Positions 1 through 10,708 of a DNA stretch of 64,000 bases are shown here, piece by piece (position 1 is the stretch's first letter; each line of letters starts with the position of its first letter). This DNA is from Isoetes taiwanensis (taxonomy: Eukaryota > Streptophyta > Lycopodiopsida > Isoetales > Isoetaceae), in assembly GCA_021234155.1 (NCBI GenBank), contig JAJEKV010000108.1:400415-464414 (forward strand), given 5' to 3'. The position numbers were made by a program, and so were the translations under genes. Below the pieces are notes generated by a model. That model was not told the DNA's origin and searched no databases. It worked only from the letters and a program-made list of their open reading frames with translations.

Positions 1-1222
1 TAGTAAAGGACATAGTTTGCTCGGTTTGGGAAGGGGCACGATGATGTAGGATTGATGTTGAGGGATATTCACTTGGCCCAACCACCAATATAAGCTGTCA
101 CCATTGTGGTTGTTGACAATCAAGTGTAAGAGCATAGAATCAAGGGAGTGGTGGGGTGAACTTCGTATACGTATACCCACTTAGCCCACGTCTGGCACTG
201 AAGGACCTCGTACCATGGAGTCCTAGAGTTGATGTAGCATCCTTGTCAGGAGAACTACGCCCGATGTCATAGAGCACAAGAACATAGCATAGAAACACAG
301 TTGACATGAACATGCCGGAGCAACCCAGACCACCGATCCTGGAAGTCTGGCCCTGGAGGATCTAAGAGAAATTAAAATTTCAAGGCAACAGTGGTGCAGT
401 GCAAGACCATGGACATGTGATATTCGTTACGACATTTATTATACATGTGCCTAGCTCATACTCTTGCCGAAGTTGAAGCAGCTTCTTATAGAAAAGTTTT
501 CCATAGAAATACAAAATGACATCTCATGTTGCCATTTCCCCCATGTACTAGCTATATTATCTTGTCCTTCTTATTGTAAAAGCAAAAGTCCCCATCATAG
601 CCACATCGTAGAAGCCCGCCTAAGCTTCTTACAACTCTATAACACTCCCCATGGTCCATCTCAATATTCATTGTTTACAATAATGAATTTAACTATAGTT
701 TTAATACTTCCTATTTAAACTCACTGCTATGGCATATCCAGTTAGTTATCAAAAAGTTGAGGATTTGCAGAATTGTTCTCAGCAGAATAATAATCATAAT
801 TATATTAATTATGATAATGATATGCAAACTTGTCCAACAACTAGTCGGCAAGGGACAAGATGGACAAGAGTCAATGGTAGTATAAAAAGATTCTCCGGAA
901 GATCTCAGTTTTCTAATACATCTACATACTTACCATATGCCGAAACAATAGTAAAAGTCTTAAACAAAGGAGATCTTCTCCCTTTGAACAATATCAAAAT
1001 AGTTGCTGCCCCAAAACCTTCAAAAATATTTGACAGCTCAAACAGGATTCAGGAAAATATTGATCACAACAAAATAATGCTTAAAGGCAAAATTCCTATG
1101 ACATATGATCTTCATCAAACTCTAAATGGCATTCTTGAAGATTCTAAACATAATGCAATGATAAACAAAAATGGTGCTGATCCAAAATTCATTAGTTGTA
1201 GCAGGCAGCCTAATATTGATAT
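1..1222. other. gene-free left edge
   Basis: I see no recognisable gene here. An open frame from 729 to 1298 (189 codons, Asn/Ile-rich, no known motif) exists, but its last 76 bases run into the LTR that starts at 1223, so its stop is not its own. It may be a fragment of an older element cut by the LTR insertion. The stretch 1-460 has no open frame of note and no repeat that I could match elsewhere in the window. Confidence 0.4.
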
Positions 1223-2743
1223 TGTGACATTCCAGGGGAATATACGCCATAAATATGTATATTCTTGGACCCGTCACTATATAAGTCTACCCTTATAGCC
1301 TTGTATACCTTAGGAAGTGGCAATGGGTGCACATCTAAGTTAAATGTTTAACTTAGATAACCTTAGGATAAGGCCCATTTCCACATGGCCTTATCCTATT
1401 GGGCAAACCGCCACACGGCCCCACCCCATTGGTGCCACGTGGCATCCCATGTAGACCCTAACTTATATTAGCCCAAACCCTAACCCTAGACCTCTTTTTC
1501 TGACCCTAGCACCCTGAGACTCATCTACGCACTCGAAACTCCGTTTTGAGCACCGTTTGCTGTGGCATAGTCTAGTGCAGCAGCCCCCGGAGTGTGGATT
1601 CGATGTTGGAGCAAGTGCAGGTTCGACCAATTCGAAGACCATGGAGACACCAGGATTTGGAGGGAGTGCTTCTGGAGCAGGTATGTAGAGCAGTGCTCTT
1701 AGTAGTTCATCTGGAAGTTAGCACTCCAGATAGGTTAGTATTTCGTATCTAGAGTAGAGCCATCCTAGAACCCTTATTCAACATCTTGAACCCTAATCAA
1801 GGAACCCTAACTGTAAGTTAGATATGTATGATTAGGTTAAGACGTTCTTATTATGATTATCATGATATGATGTTATGTGATGTTGGTTGATCATGTTTAC
1901 CCCTCTTGTATTGGGAAGGGGGGTAGAGACCTAGTAGCCGTTACGTAGTATGCTCCTAGTTAGACCCCTTAGTTCCTATTATATGCAGCCTGTGCATAAG
2001 AGCCCTTCCTTGTGTGGGTCGGGCATGGGTCTGACACCTCCTGGGGCAATGGTGTCGCCCTGCCTCTCAGGAGTTGCGAATGCCGGCTTGGCTCCTGTTT
2101 TGGGGTTTTAAGTCGGGTACAAATCGTGTGTCGCCACAATTCTCTAGCCGCTCGTGGAACCTCTAGACCCTGGGAAGGGGAGATCAACCCTTCCTGCCTC
2201 GACGGATCGGGGTGATGCAACCTGGAGTAGTCCCGATGGGTAATACCATGGGATTGCGTATCCGGAAGGCTAGAGTCATGCCAGAGCCCGATCTAGCTCA
2301 TTCTGTAAAATATGCACAGGAGGGGCGGATGGAGTGGTCAACCCTAGCCATTGTCTATAGCCAGCCCCGCCATTGTTATGACTCGGTCTGCTCTATCTTG
2401 AGGCCTAGCCAGCCAGTCATCTTCCTTATGAGTCGGAACCATGGGTAGGAGCTCTCATGTTTTATGGTATATGATTATCTTCTTTGTGGTTATAGATATG
2501 TGGATGGGCTACCTTTCGAGGTAGTATGATGTGTTGTATTGCTAGTTCTGACGTTGTTTATGCTTCCGCTGTGATAGGAGCCCATAGGGGAAGGGCGCGC
2601 AAGACACCTTCGTGTCCCCTTCCTGCACTAGGGTCACCCCAGAGTGCGGGATAGACAGAGGGCCCGTGCGGTCGAAGGACCGGATGGGGGATTTCCTGCG
2701 GAGTGTATGGCCGGGCACCGTATATTTAGCAGGGAGCGTCACA
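1223..2743 (+). mobile_element. 5' LTR of a Ty3/gypsy retrotransposon (LTR copy 1)
   Basis: The block begins TGTGACATTCC and ends GCGTCACA, so it has TG...CA ends inside a short palindrome (TGTGAC/GTCACA). A primer-binding site follows directly, which marks it as a 5' LTR in plus orientation. About 1.3 kb of it is repeated in inverted orientation at 12297-13725 with high identity, including the stretch coding the look-alike frame near 2212-2448. A related but different LTR family (same ends, same GGTAGAGACCT block) is at 24244-25737 and 39095-40590. Short ORFs inside it are not genes. The LTR assignment rests on ends, flanking PBS and repetition. Confidence 0.8.
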
Positions 2744-2757
2744 ATGATATCAGAGCG
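2744..2757 (+). other. primer-binding site (initiator Met tRNA type)
   Basis: Immediately after the LTR end the sequence reads ATGATATCAGAGCG, one base off the usual plant gypsy site TGGTATCAGAGC. It is complementary to the 3' end of initiator methionine tRNA in the known family. It fixes the LTR boundary at 2743 and the element's orientation as plus. Confidence 0.7.
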
Positions 2758-3241
2758 ATGTTCTTGGTTGACGGGGAAACTAGCGACCATGTCCTGAAAA
2801 GTAGTCTAACAGGCCTAATAGGGTGTGAAATGAAAAGTTTCCACCATGGAACCTCGAAAATAGGGGAAAAGTTTTCTCCTAGGTTGTGGATCCATAAGAA
2901 TAGGCTAGGAAATTATGCATCAGCATCAGATTTCACCTAAAATGGGTCGAAGAATCATGCCAATCCGAGAGCTGGGTGAAAACTGGCGCAAATTCATAAT
3001 TAACACTTCAAACCATCAGGAAAAATTCGAAATTATAGTATAATACAGCATTAAGTATATACTAATAATTAGGTATACTAAGGTAATTAATAAAGGGGGC
3101 TAATTAGTAGACCTATTAATGGTAGGAGAATATTCCTAGAGCATCTTCCTTTTTAAATATCTTCTTGCCACCTCATTTCCCCAAACCTTGCGCTCCTCTC
3201 TCTTGATCGACTTTATGTCATCGGTTTCTTAACCGTAAGAC

Positions 3242-4331
3242 ATGGCAAGGACCAAATCCTGGCGAGGAAGTATAGCCCAAGGCTGACCCCTTCTATGGGA
3301 AGCAGCCTAGTGGACATGGGAAGCGGATACCGAGAGCACCTCCGCCGAGGCAAGATGAGGAGTCGTCTTCTTCGACCAATGAGACCTTCCACGCCTCGGG
3401 GAGGAACCCCCGAGCAGCTCGCCGGGGGTAGAGACCTGGTAGCGATGAGACCATCCTGGCACTCTCCCGGACAGAGGGGACCGGGAGGATGCAGAAGCCA
3501 GCAAGAGACCCAACCCCATGGGGACCTTCAAGGCAGCCACTTCTTCAAGCAAAAGAAGAAGGGGAAGGAGAAAGTAGTGGGCGAAGAGACGGCTGAAGAA
3601 AAGGGAGAGGGAGCAGAAGGAGAAGCAACGAGGAAGAAGGCGAGGAGGGATAAGCCATGGGGACCGCGGATAATTGAAGAACCGCCCACGCGAGGAGGAA
3701 GAGAGGCAGGAGGAGTGAAGAGGAAGTTGAAGAGGAGGAAGAGGAAGTCGTGAGGAGGAAGCCGACGGGGGAATCGACCTTCAACGACGACTTCACTCCT
3801 ACCCTAGGGCGCCCAAGCCACCTGGGCGTAGTAAAGAAGGTATAGATGAAGCCGCGGAATTCCCGCGTGATCGGAATTCAAGCGCGGGATGAAGGTGTAC
3901 CAGGAGTACCTCCGTCGCTGGACGAGGTACAATGATTGGTAATGCAAGCAGAACGTACAGAAGTACGTGAAGGGGCGGCGGCCGAAGAACCAGCCCAAGC
4001 CGCCGCCACCCAGGCCAGAGAAGCCGAAGAAGGTCCACCATGGACCTAACTCCCGGCATGCCATAGTATTTCGGGAGACTAGGCACTTCCAGCCAAGGCA
4101 CCATCTTCCTCGATCCCAAGGCGGCTGCTTGAGCGGCTCTCAGGGAGGTTATCACCGGGAGTTAGGACGGATTATAGGGTCACACCCCTAACCACCCTGC
4201 AAGAGGCAGCAGAGGCGGAGCTGATCCAGCTCTTCAAGGAAGGGAATCTCTGCGCCATCCACGCCAAGGGGGTAACCGTTATGTCTAAGGACCTGCATTT
4301 GGGGCGGATAATCCGCAAAGAGAGACCCTAA
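3242..4331 (+). pseudogene. histone H3-like gene (possibly CENH3-like), broken
   Basis: The 5' end starts MARTKS, the H3 amino terminus. The 3' end, in one frame from 4083 to the TAA at 4329-4331, reads through an H3 histone fold: a helix with LQEAAEA, then [15 protein letters not shown] and RIIRKERP, lining up with H3 [22 protein letters not shown] and RIRGERA. The segment RETRHFQ (about 4072-4092, other frame) matches the alpha-N region and has the HFQ seen in plant CENH3. The loop before LQEAAEA is about two residues shorter than in canonical H3. Frames change near 3256 and 4092, and stops occur near 3752 and 3940, so it is not one intact frame, unless parts of 3300-3950 are introns. That middle part codes a very long Lys/Glu/Arg-rich tail, unlike the 136-residue canonical H3. 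It lies about 500 bases behind the LTR primer site, with no gag seen between. Captured gene, or host pseudogene beside an LTR, are both possible. Confidence 0.7.
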
Positions 4332-4559
4332 AGGCCTCAAGTTTTGTAATTAGTTAAATTTCTCAGTGTAATTGACTTTTTGTTATATATACTTAAGTTC
4401 CCTCTTTTCTGTAACTTGATTGTACTACGACACGAAAATGTAATTAAGTAAGTTAAATCCTAGTAGAATTTTTTGTATAATGCTTAGAATACTTGCAATA
4501 GGTTAAGTAGCATAAAATATTAGCACAGAAAAAAAATCAACTTTGCTTCAAAAATGCCA

Positions 4560-5035
4560 AACCGGGTGAGTCCGCGCCGATTGGCCCTGCGTTCATAGCG
4601 CGAGGCGTTTTTATGAACCACCCGGGTACCACGATTTCGACCAAAATTGATTCAAAATTTGTGCTAAAAGATAGTAAATTGCTTAGAATTTGCCTAGGAA
4701 TCCGGTTTAGAAGCAAATTTCAGCAAAAATCATCTAAAATTGGCAAAATTCGGCCGACCCGGGTGAGTCCACGCCGATTATTTTGCATTATAGCGCAGCG
4801 AGTGTTTTTCGTGAACCCACCCGGTTGCCTTGAAATTCCACTTCTAGATGTCCATTTTACTTGAAATAAGTTGCTAGCTAGGTTAGAATTGACCCAATTA
4901 GGCATGTTGGCATCTTACAACTCCTAGGAATGCTTAATTATCTCCCAAATCAGCGAAACCGGGTGAGTCCGCGCCGATTGGTCCTGCGTTCGCAACGCAG
5001 AGCGTTTTCGCGTGAACCCACCCGAGTTGATCCAT
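4560..5035 (+). repeat. three tandem units, each with a GC-rich imperfect hairpin
   Basis: A conserved core of about 65-75 bases occurs at about 4563-4628, 4757-4828 and 4957-5032 (period about 195-200). Each core opens with CGGGTGAGTCC(G/A)CGCCGATT and closes with GAACC(C)ACCCG, so its ends can pair. Between them sit variants of GCGTTC..AGCGC. AT-rich spacers between cores are poorly conserved. The spacing and selective conservation of the hairpin core are what is visible; the function is unknown. It lies upstream of a TATA box at 5203. Confidence 0.7.
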
Positions 5036-5202
5036 TTTGGCTTGGATTGGCCAAATTTGACCCAACAAACTGCCATGTAGTATTTCTTGCCTTGTTGCTT
5101 AGATTTGCACTTCATGATAGCTCATTTGGACATCCATAGCCTTAGAACAAAAGTCTGTTGCATCAAGAACCCTTGTGCACAGAACCCGAAGCAACCTTAG
5201 GC

Positions 5203-5209
5203 TATAAAA
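5203..5209 (+). promoter_or_regulatory. TATA box upstream of short ORF
   Basis: TATAAAA in the context GGCTATAAAAAGGGGCC is a strong plant TATA box. About 110 bases downstream an ATG at 5321 opens a 54-codon frame. The promoter could be the regulatory part of the truncated gypsy element or of an unrelated transcript. Confidence 0.55.
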
Positions 5210-5320
5210 AGGGGCCTCATTTGCCATTTTCCCTTCACCAAAACTGCTCTTGTCTTCTTAAGCGATTTTTCAAGCTTCCATCAATCTTTCCAAGCCATTT
5301 TCTACACCTATCTCTGCTCA

Positions 5321-5485
5321 ATGGCGCCCAGTAGCTTTGTCCGATGGTATGATGCTGCCAACCATATCCATGAATTCCCTGCTGAACAGGCCTTCCATGA
5401 ATTTGACCATCTCTTTGATCTCCATGCAACATTGACCAGAACCCCAATCCTGTGTCAAAGGTCGAAGTATCCCAGCAAATGCTAG
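5321..5485 (+). CDS. short ORF, unrecognised, abutting integrase remnant
   Basis: A 54-codon frame begins MAPSSFVRWYDAANH and ends in a stop at 5483-5485. It lies 110 bases behind the TATA box. I do not recognise the amino-terminal part. Its end overlaps, in another frame, the start of the gypsy integrase remnant. It may be the 5' end of a coding region joined to the 3' end of pol by an internal deletion. Confidence 0.3.
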   Translation: MAPSSFVRWYDAANHIHEFPAEQAFHEFDHLFDLHATLTRTPILCQRSKYPSKC

Positions 5486-6052
5486 GAGATATGCAGCAGC
5501 TGGTTGAAGAAGTAAGGGGGTACCTATTAGCAACAAGAAGTCGGCAAAAGAGTGTAGCCCACAGGCACAGGACCGTAAAGGAGTTCAAGGTAGGCGACAA
5601 GGTGTGGTTGAAGATCAAGGTGAAGCAAGCTAAGCTTCACATAGGGAATTGCAAGAAGCTCGCCCATAGGTGGGCCGGTTCGTTCAAGATCTTGGAAAGA
5701 AGGGCTCTCAGGCCTACAAGTTGGATCTTCAGACGCACCTCAAAGTCCACAAGGTCTTCCATGTGAGTTCATTGAAAAGGCACGATCCTAACCCTGATGA
5801 GGTTTTGGATACTCCAACTTTGTTGGAAATGACAGAAGAGCAAGTTGAAATTGTGCCTGAATTGCTTCTTGATAAGTCATTCAAGAAGACTAGGAGGTCT
5901 CAGTTCCTCCAGTATTTAGTCAAGTGGAAACACTTGCCCGTGGAAGACGCGTATTGAAGCAGGATTTGGAGAAGCAATACCCAGAATTCATGAAGGAGTT
6001 TGATGGGCAAGTCGTCTCCGACTTGGTCGACGCTGACTTGCCAGGAGGTTAG
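5452..6052 (+). pseudogene. Ty3/gypsy integrase C-terminus with chromodomain, truncated
   Basis: The translation shows the end of a chromovirus polyprotein. First come the basic GPY/F-like region (FKVGDKVWLKI, about 5587-5619, then HRWAGSFKILE) and the segment VHKVFHVSSLKRH. A chromodomain follows (QFLQYLVKWKHLPVEDAYW, then LEKQYPEFMKEF). In the known family this part of integrase directs insertion to chromatin carrying particular histone marks. One frame change occurs near 5700 and another near 5955. Protease, reverse transcriptase, RNase H and the integrase catalytic core are absent. The natural stop follows LPGG at 6050-6052, directly before TIR A. Confidence 0.85.
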
Positions 6053-6056
6053 CTTA

Positions 6057-6079
6057 GGGGTATAAGCATGCTAGGGTGA
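6057..6079 (+). mobile_element. terminal inverted repeat A (left end)
   Basis: The motif GGGGTATAAGCATGCTAGGG matches TIR B at 14482 and both ends of the MITE at 57228-57503. It starts four bases after the stop of the gypsy remnant and stands about 480 bases before a transposase-like coding region. I found no matching right end for this copy. Confidence 0.55.
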
Positions 6080-6529
6080 TAAAAAAAAGGGTCATTCGAA
6101 TACATTACATATTAGGTTATGTATTCTAATTATAGCAAAAATGTCATTATTCGAGTGTACCAAAAATTCCCTCCATTTTGTTCCCCCTGTTTCGTGGCTA
6201 ACCGAGTGGAGCTCACATTGGGTTGTTTTCCGAGAATTGGCACTTTCTGAACGTTTGAACTGGCTCGGAGGACTGCATATCCGTGTGATCTGCCCTATAA
6301 GTTTTGTTTTCTTAATTTGTAGTTTTAATTTTCTGTGATTTCAGTCCAAAAATGAATTCAAGAATTAACAGAACTGGTTCTATGGATTGAAAATCGAAAA
6401 GCGGTATTTTTAAAGCTAAATCGATGTAGGTTTAACATGAATATAACCAATGCGTTTGGTTTAAGGTCTGATCTTCAAATATTTCGGGCAAATTTATCTT
6501 ATGAAATCAAATTTGTTGCTTTGTTCATT

Positions 6530-7774
6530 TTGCAGAATGCGCATGAACATGGCAAAGACCCCAAAAAGACACCAATCAAGGGTTCAAGAAAGTCTCCAAG
6601 GATTTGGAAAGCCTCCAGCAAATAAGAAAGCTTCAAGTTCGCATGCCAAAAGGGAAATTTTACCTTCGATGATACCGGGTTTTACGTAAAAGGCGGCTCT
6701 CGCACAACTGAATTTTTTGTGATGTTTTACGAGCGGTATGATGCTATGGTAAGAGAGATATGGGGTGATGAAGCACCAAGCAGGTATAGCTATAAGGATG
6801 ACAATTGATATGAAGTGGGACAGAAAGAATTACGCAAATGGTATGAATTTGTTTTGGAAGAAAAGATGTTATGAATCACTATGTCCCTCTGCACTTCGCA
6901 AGGGCATTTGCATTGCATCGAAAGGTGCAGTAGTGGACTGGGAAGATGTCAAAGCATGGGTCAGATAGAAGCAAAAGGATTCTGATCTATCTAGTGAGGT
7001 GGTGATGTTGAAATCTAGCAATGCAAATGCAAAGCCCAAGAACTTCAAATTTAAGAGTTACACAAAAGGAGCAATTAGAAGTTATCAATAACTTCTACAC
7101 GTGAGATCTAATGTGAAAACATCTTTAAGCAAGAAATTAACCGAGTTAAAGGAAAGAAGGCAAGAGATCCTTGATATATTGAAGCACAAGGAAGGAGAGA
7201 GCAGTTTATATTAGGTTGGTCCAGAAGAGAGAGGAATGTTGAAGCAAAATGGCGGCATTGGAGGATCAACAATCAAAAGCCGACCAAACATCCGAAAGTG
7301 CCATAAGATTTCCAGCACCTAAAATGGAAAGTTGAGGATGCTATCGAGCAAAAGGAATCAAGAATGCAGGATCAGGCTGAGCTCCAGAAACATATTGACA
7401 TGAATCTCACCGAATTGAAACATGTAGATGCAAAGATTGAAGCTACATCTGTTGATATGAGCTCAGCTGAGGCAGGAGACAAAAAAATTATGGAATTCAG
7501 GGAATTTTTAGAACATTCCTCGATCCTTACTTTACAGCCCCCTCCTCTCCAGTCTACAATTCTTGCAGATCAGATTATTGTTCAAACCTTTTTCTTCATG
7601 TACATATTGTGAGCAATCTTTTTGGTGTGAATCCGATGGGTTACGGCACCCTGCAGACACCCTTATTGTCTCCTGTGTATATCCTATCTTGCGAGCACAA
7701 AGACTTCATGTGTTGATCCTGACTGCTCATGGATTAGCAATTTGCCTGTAGCATTTGGACTGCTTGCGACAAAA
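6530..7774 (+). pseudogene. transposon-encoded protein, N-terminal exons, broken
   Basis: After an intron-like acceptor (TTTTGCAG) the coding trace starts MAKTPKRHQSRVQ and continues over several frames: FYERYDAMVREIWGDEAPS, ELRKWYEFVLEE, GAVVDWEDVKAWVR, then a helical segment (LQKHIDMNLTELKHVDAKIE). A conserved-looking stretch NLFGVNPMGYGTLQTP and LPVAFGLLATK ends at a donor-like AG/GTTAGT at 7774. Frame changes and stops are frequent. I recall similar proteins only as uncharacterised transposon-related products, and no catalytic motif is visible in this part. It follows TIR A, so it is probably the first gene of that element. The rest has been lost or displaced by later insertions. Confidence 0.5.
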
Positions 7775-8242
7775 GGTTAGTACATGTACATTTGAATTAC
7801 AATTTCTTTTCTTATTTTAATAGTTAGATTCTTTTTTTTTTTTTTTGCATGAAGGTTTTAGGCTTGCATTTACATTGAGTATTTAGATACATAGTTTTGT
7901 AGTTGGATAATGGGTTCAGTCATGTATAATCTGCCAAATAGACTACTTATTTTTAAAGATGAGAGTTTTTAATTTCATGTGCACATCAGCTCAGTAATGT
8001 AGGTAGCTAATTACTTGTTATTGAGAACTGTATAATATAGCAATTGACAGATACATTGCTATTGTTGCTGTCAAAATTACATTTTGAGTTATTACTGAAT
8101 ACTTCATGACTCATCAGTGGGCAGAGTACAACATCAGCTAGCTTTGTTTACATTGATTGTACTCGAACAATGAATTTCAGAGTACATTCAGTACAGTTCA
8201 ACAGTACATTTACATGATAAATCAGAGTACATTATCAAATGG

Positions 8243-8505
8243 ACTTCCCCTTTTTTCCGTGCCTTTTTCCCCTTACATTTTCCCATTTCGCTCATACATT
8301 TTTTTTCTCTTCCCTTCTCCCCTCCCTTTTTCTTTTCTTTTTCCCTTTTCCTCTCCCCTTTTCTTTTTCTTTTGCCTCCCCTTTTTCACTTCCCTTCTCT
8401 CCACCTTTTTCATGTTCCTCTTTTTTTCTTTCCTTTTCCACCTATCATGCCACCCCTTTCCCTTTTTCCCTTTTTTTTGGTGCTATTTTTTCCCTCCCTT
8501 TACAA
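8243..8505 (+). repeat. polypyrimidine tract
   Basis: About 260 bases consist almost only of C and T on the plus strand, with runs of up to eight T and repeated CCCTTTT and TTCCCTTT blocks. The long open frames over it (147 and 109 codons of Phe/Ser/Pro/Leu) are composition artefacts. Such tracts can form triplex structures and are unstable in replication. Confidence 0.8.
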
Positions 8506-8540
8506 ATATATTTCATGGGGGACAGAAATATATACATGTA

Positions 8541-8752
8541 TCATGTAAGTGCCCGAGGACCGAGCTGATCTTGGCGATCCATGATCTCTTGAATGTATGA
8601 GCCCAACCTCCATACCGAGCTCGTGCTCAGCATCTCATGCAGGGGCTGGTCAGGACGGACTAGCTCAGCGTAGCATATCCGAATGTCATCATATGCCGGA
8701 CAACTTAGAAGGGTGTGGTATTCGTCTTCCACAGCTCCAACCTGGCAGCGTT
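8541..8752 (-). pseudogene. LINE-type zinc-finger C-terminal fragment
   Basis: Read on the minus strand, the frame shows C-x2-C in CQRCQVG followed by EDEYHTLLSCPAYDDIR, a CCHC-like pattern typical of the carboxyl end of some non-LTR retrotransposon polyproteins. It differs in style from the L1-like element directly beside it at 8830-12296, so it may belong to another LINE. It ends in a stop near 8541. Confidence 0.5.
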
Positions 8753-8829
8753 GACAATATTAAAAAGGCTAAAATACTAATAATAAGTAATTTATTATTC
8801 TCACTTGGCCCATGGGTGGCAAGAAGTAA

Positions 8830-10132
8830 AATCATATCTACTCCACTCCGACTAATATTATTTTTTACACCAAGCCTCCCATGAGTTTTACTCTGAGTAA
8901 CATATTTCCAACTGACCATGTGATTTTTACCCCAAATGAAGTTTCTGATAATTCTCTCAAGCTGTTGATAGACACATTTTGCAAGCAAAGCAGAAGAGAA
9001 ATAGATATGGGAGCTTGCAATCACAGAGGAAGCAATGATGGTCCTGCGTGCAAGAGAGAGACAACTGCCATAGTTTTTCTGCTTCCTTCTAATTTTAGAG
9101 ACAATAGGAGACCATAGATTTCTGGTACTAATATCAAAGGCCAAAGGCATCCCCAAAAGAGTTATGGTTTGATTAGAAGCAACATATTTAATTCGCAGAA
9201 TGTCAGGTTGATTACTGTTGCCAATGATGACACATTTGTTTAGGTTTAAGAATGTCCCTGAAGCTGCATTGAAGCTATTAATAAGCTTGAGAAAAAAAAT
9301 CAATGTTGGCAATATCATTATTCTAAAAGCTGAAGGAATCATCTGCATACTAAAGAAGAGTTAGTTGATTTACATTATCAGGCATAGCTAGACCCTTCTG
9401 ATTCCCATTGATTTGATGATGAAGAATGAATGGCCTTTGTAAGTTGTTCAGCAACTATAATGAAGAGGTAAGAAGCAAGTGAACATCCCTGCCTAACTCC
9501 CTTTTCTAAAGAGAAGAAGTTCCCAGGAGAGCCATTAACTATGCCAGAGGATTGAGATCTAGAATTGAGACTCATGATTAAATCAATTAATTTTTTAGGC
9601 AGGCCAATCTTTTTGAGGGCTAGCTCTAAAAAAATCCCATCTTACCATGTCAAAGGCCTTAGAGAAGTCTAACTTCAGGAGAACACAGTTTTGATTAGAT
9701 ATTTTTGCCCAATGCTTACTTTCCATGGCAGCAATGTAATTGTCAAGGATAAATTTATTTGGCAAAAATGCAATTGATGCATACTAATATTCTTTTGAAG
9801 AAAGCCCTTGATTCTATTAGCCAGGATTTTAGCACATAAGTGGTATTGGTTAATGAGACTGGCTTCCAATCACTAAAAGATTCTGGATTTTCCACCTTGG
9901 GAATAAGAGAAATAAGTCCAGAAGATATAACAGGATGCAAGTGGTTGGTGTGCCAAAAACCCTGAATCATATGGGCAATATCCTCTTTCATATCATCCCA
10001 GAATTTTAAGATAAAATTCTGAAGGAAGGCCCTTAGGGTCAGGGCTCTAACCTTTGGCAAGACTTTGGATAGTACTTTTGATCTCATCCTCAGTTGGTAA
10101 TCTTTCAGTTTGAACAGATAAAGGATCAACAA
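8830..10132 (-). pseudogene. LINE reverse transcriptase domain
   Basis: Minus-strand frames show LISLIPKVENPESFSDWKPV, then FFSLEKGVRQGCSLASYLF (about 9470-9530), then the catalytic YADD box (about 9340, in a frame shifted from its neighbours), and downstream LNLNKC, LLGMPLAFD and the thumb-like RRTIIASSVI. These are the landmarks of plant L1 reverse transcriptases. At least three frame changes and several stops make it non-functional. Confidence 0.85.
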
Positions 10133-10708
10133 TATTATCAGGAAAGGAATCTATAAGTTGAATAAAATCAGTTGCTTGAGGACCAGACTAGGAAGCATTG
10201 AAATTAGAGGAGAAGATATTTGAGTAGTTCAAATAGAAATATTTTGCTATTTCAACTGGATTATCTATGATAATATTTTGGTCATTTTTTACAGCAAAAA
10301 TCTGACTTCTAAGCACCCTTTTCTTAGCAATTATAAAGAAACGTTTAGAATTGTTATTATCCATATTAGAGCAAAATTTGGTCTTACTCTTGATAGATGC
10401 TCATTTAGCCTCATACTCTTCCACTGTTTTAATAGTATGCTCGAAATTTCCTTCTTGCAGATGAAGGTCAAGGTTAAGAGGATCAGATTGAAGCTGAAGC
10501 CTTATAGATTTCATTTCCAAAAGATAATTTTTCTTCTCTGCCTTCTTGAGATCATAATGATCTTTTGACCATTGCTTAATCCAAGATTTAGTTGACTTGA
10601 TATTGGAATAAAAAAATTTCATAGAGTTCGAGGTCCTAACTCTAGGAAGATTTGTATAGAAACTTTTGAAATCATGACAAAAGTTATCATTGCTAAGCGA
10701 ACTACAAT

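Noticed and set aside
2212-2448. ORFs within the LTR (also on the complementary side at 12375-12827)
   Set aside because: They repeat because the LTR repeats; the frame is not kept between copies in a way that suggests selection.
3545-3796. minus-strand Ser/Leu-rich ORF
   Set aside because: Complement of the GAGGAAG-rich basic tail of the H3-like gene; low complexity.
8157-8600. 147-codon ORF rich in Phe, Pro and Ser
   Set aside because: It is a by-product of the polypyrimidine tract. No start context, no conserved motif, two frames equally open.
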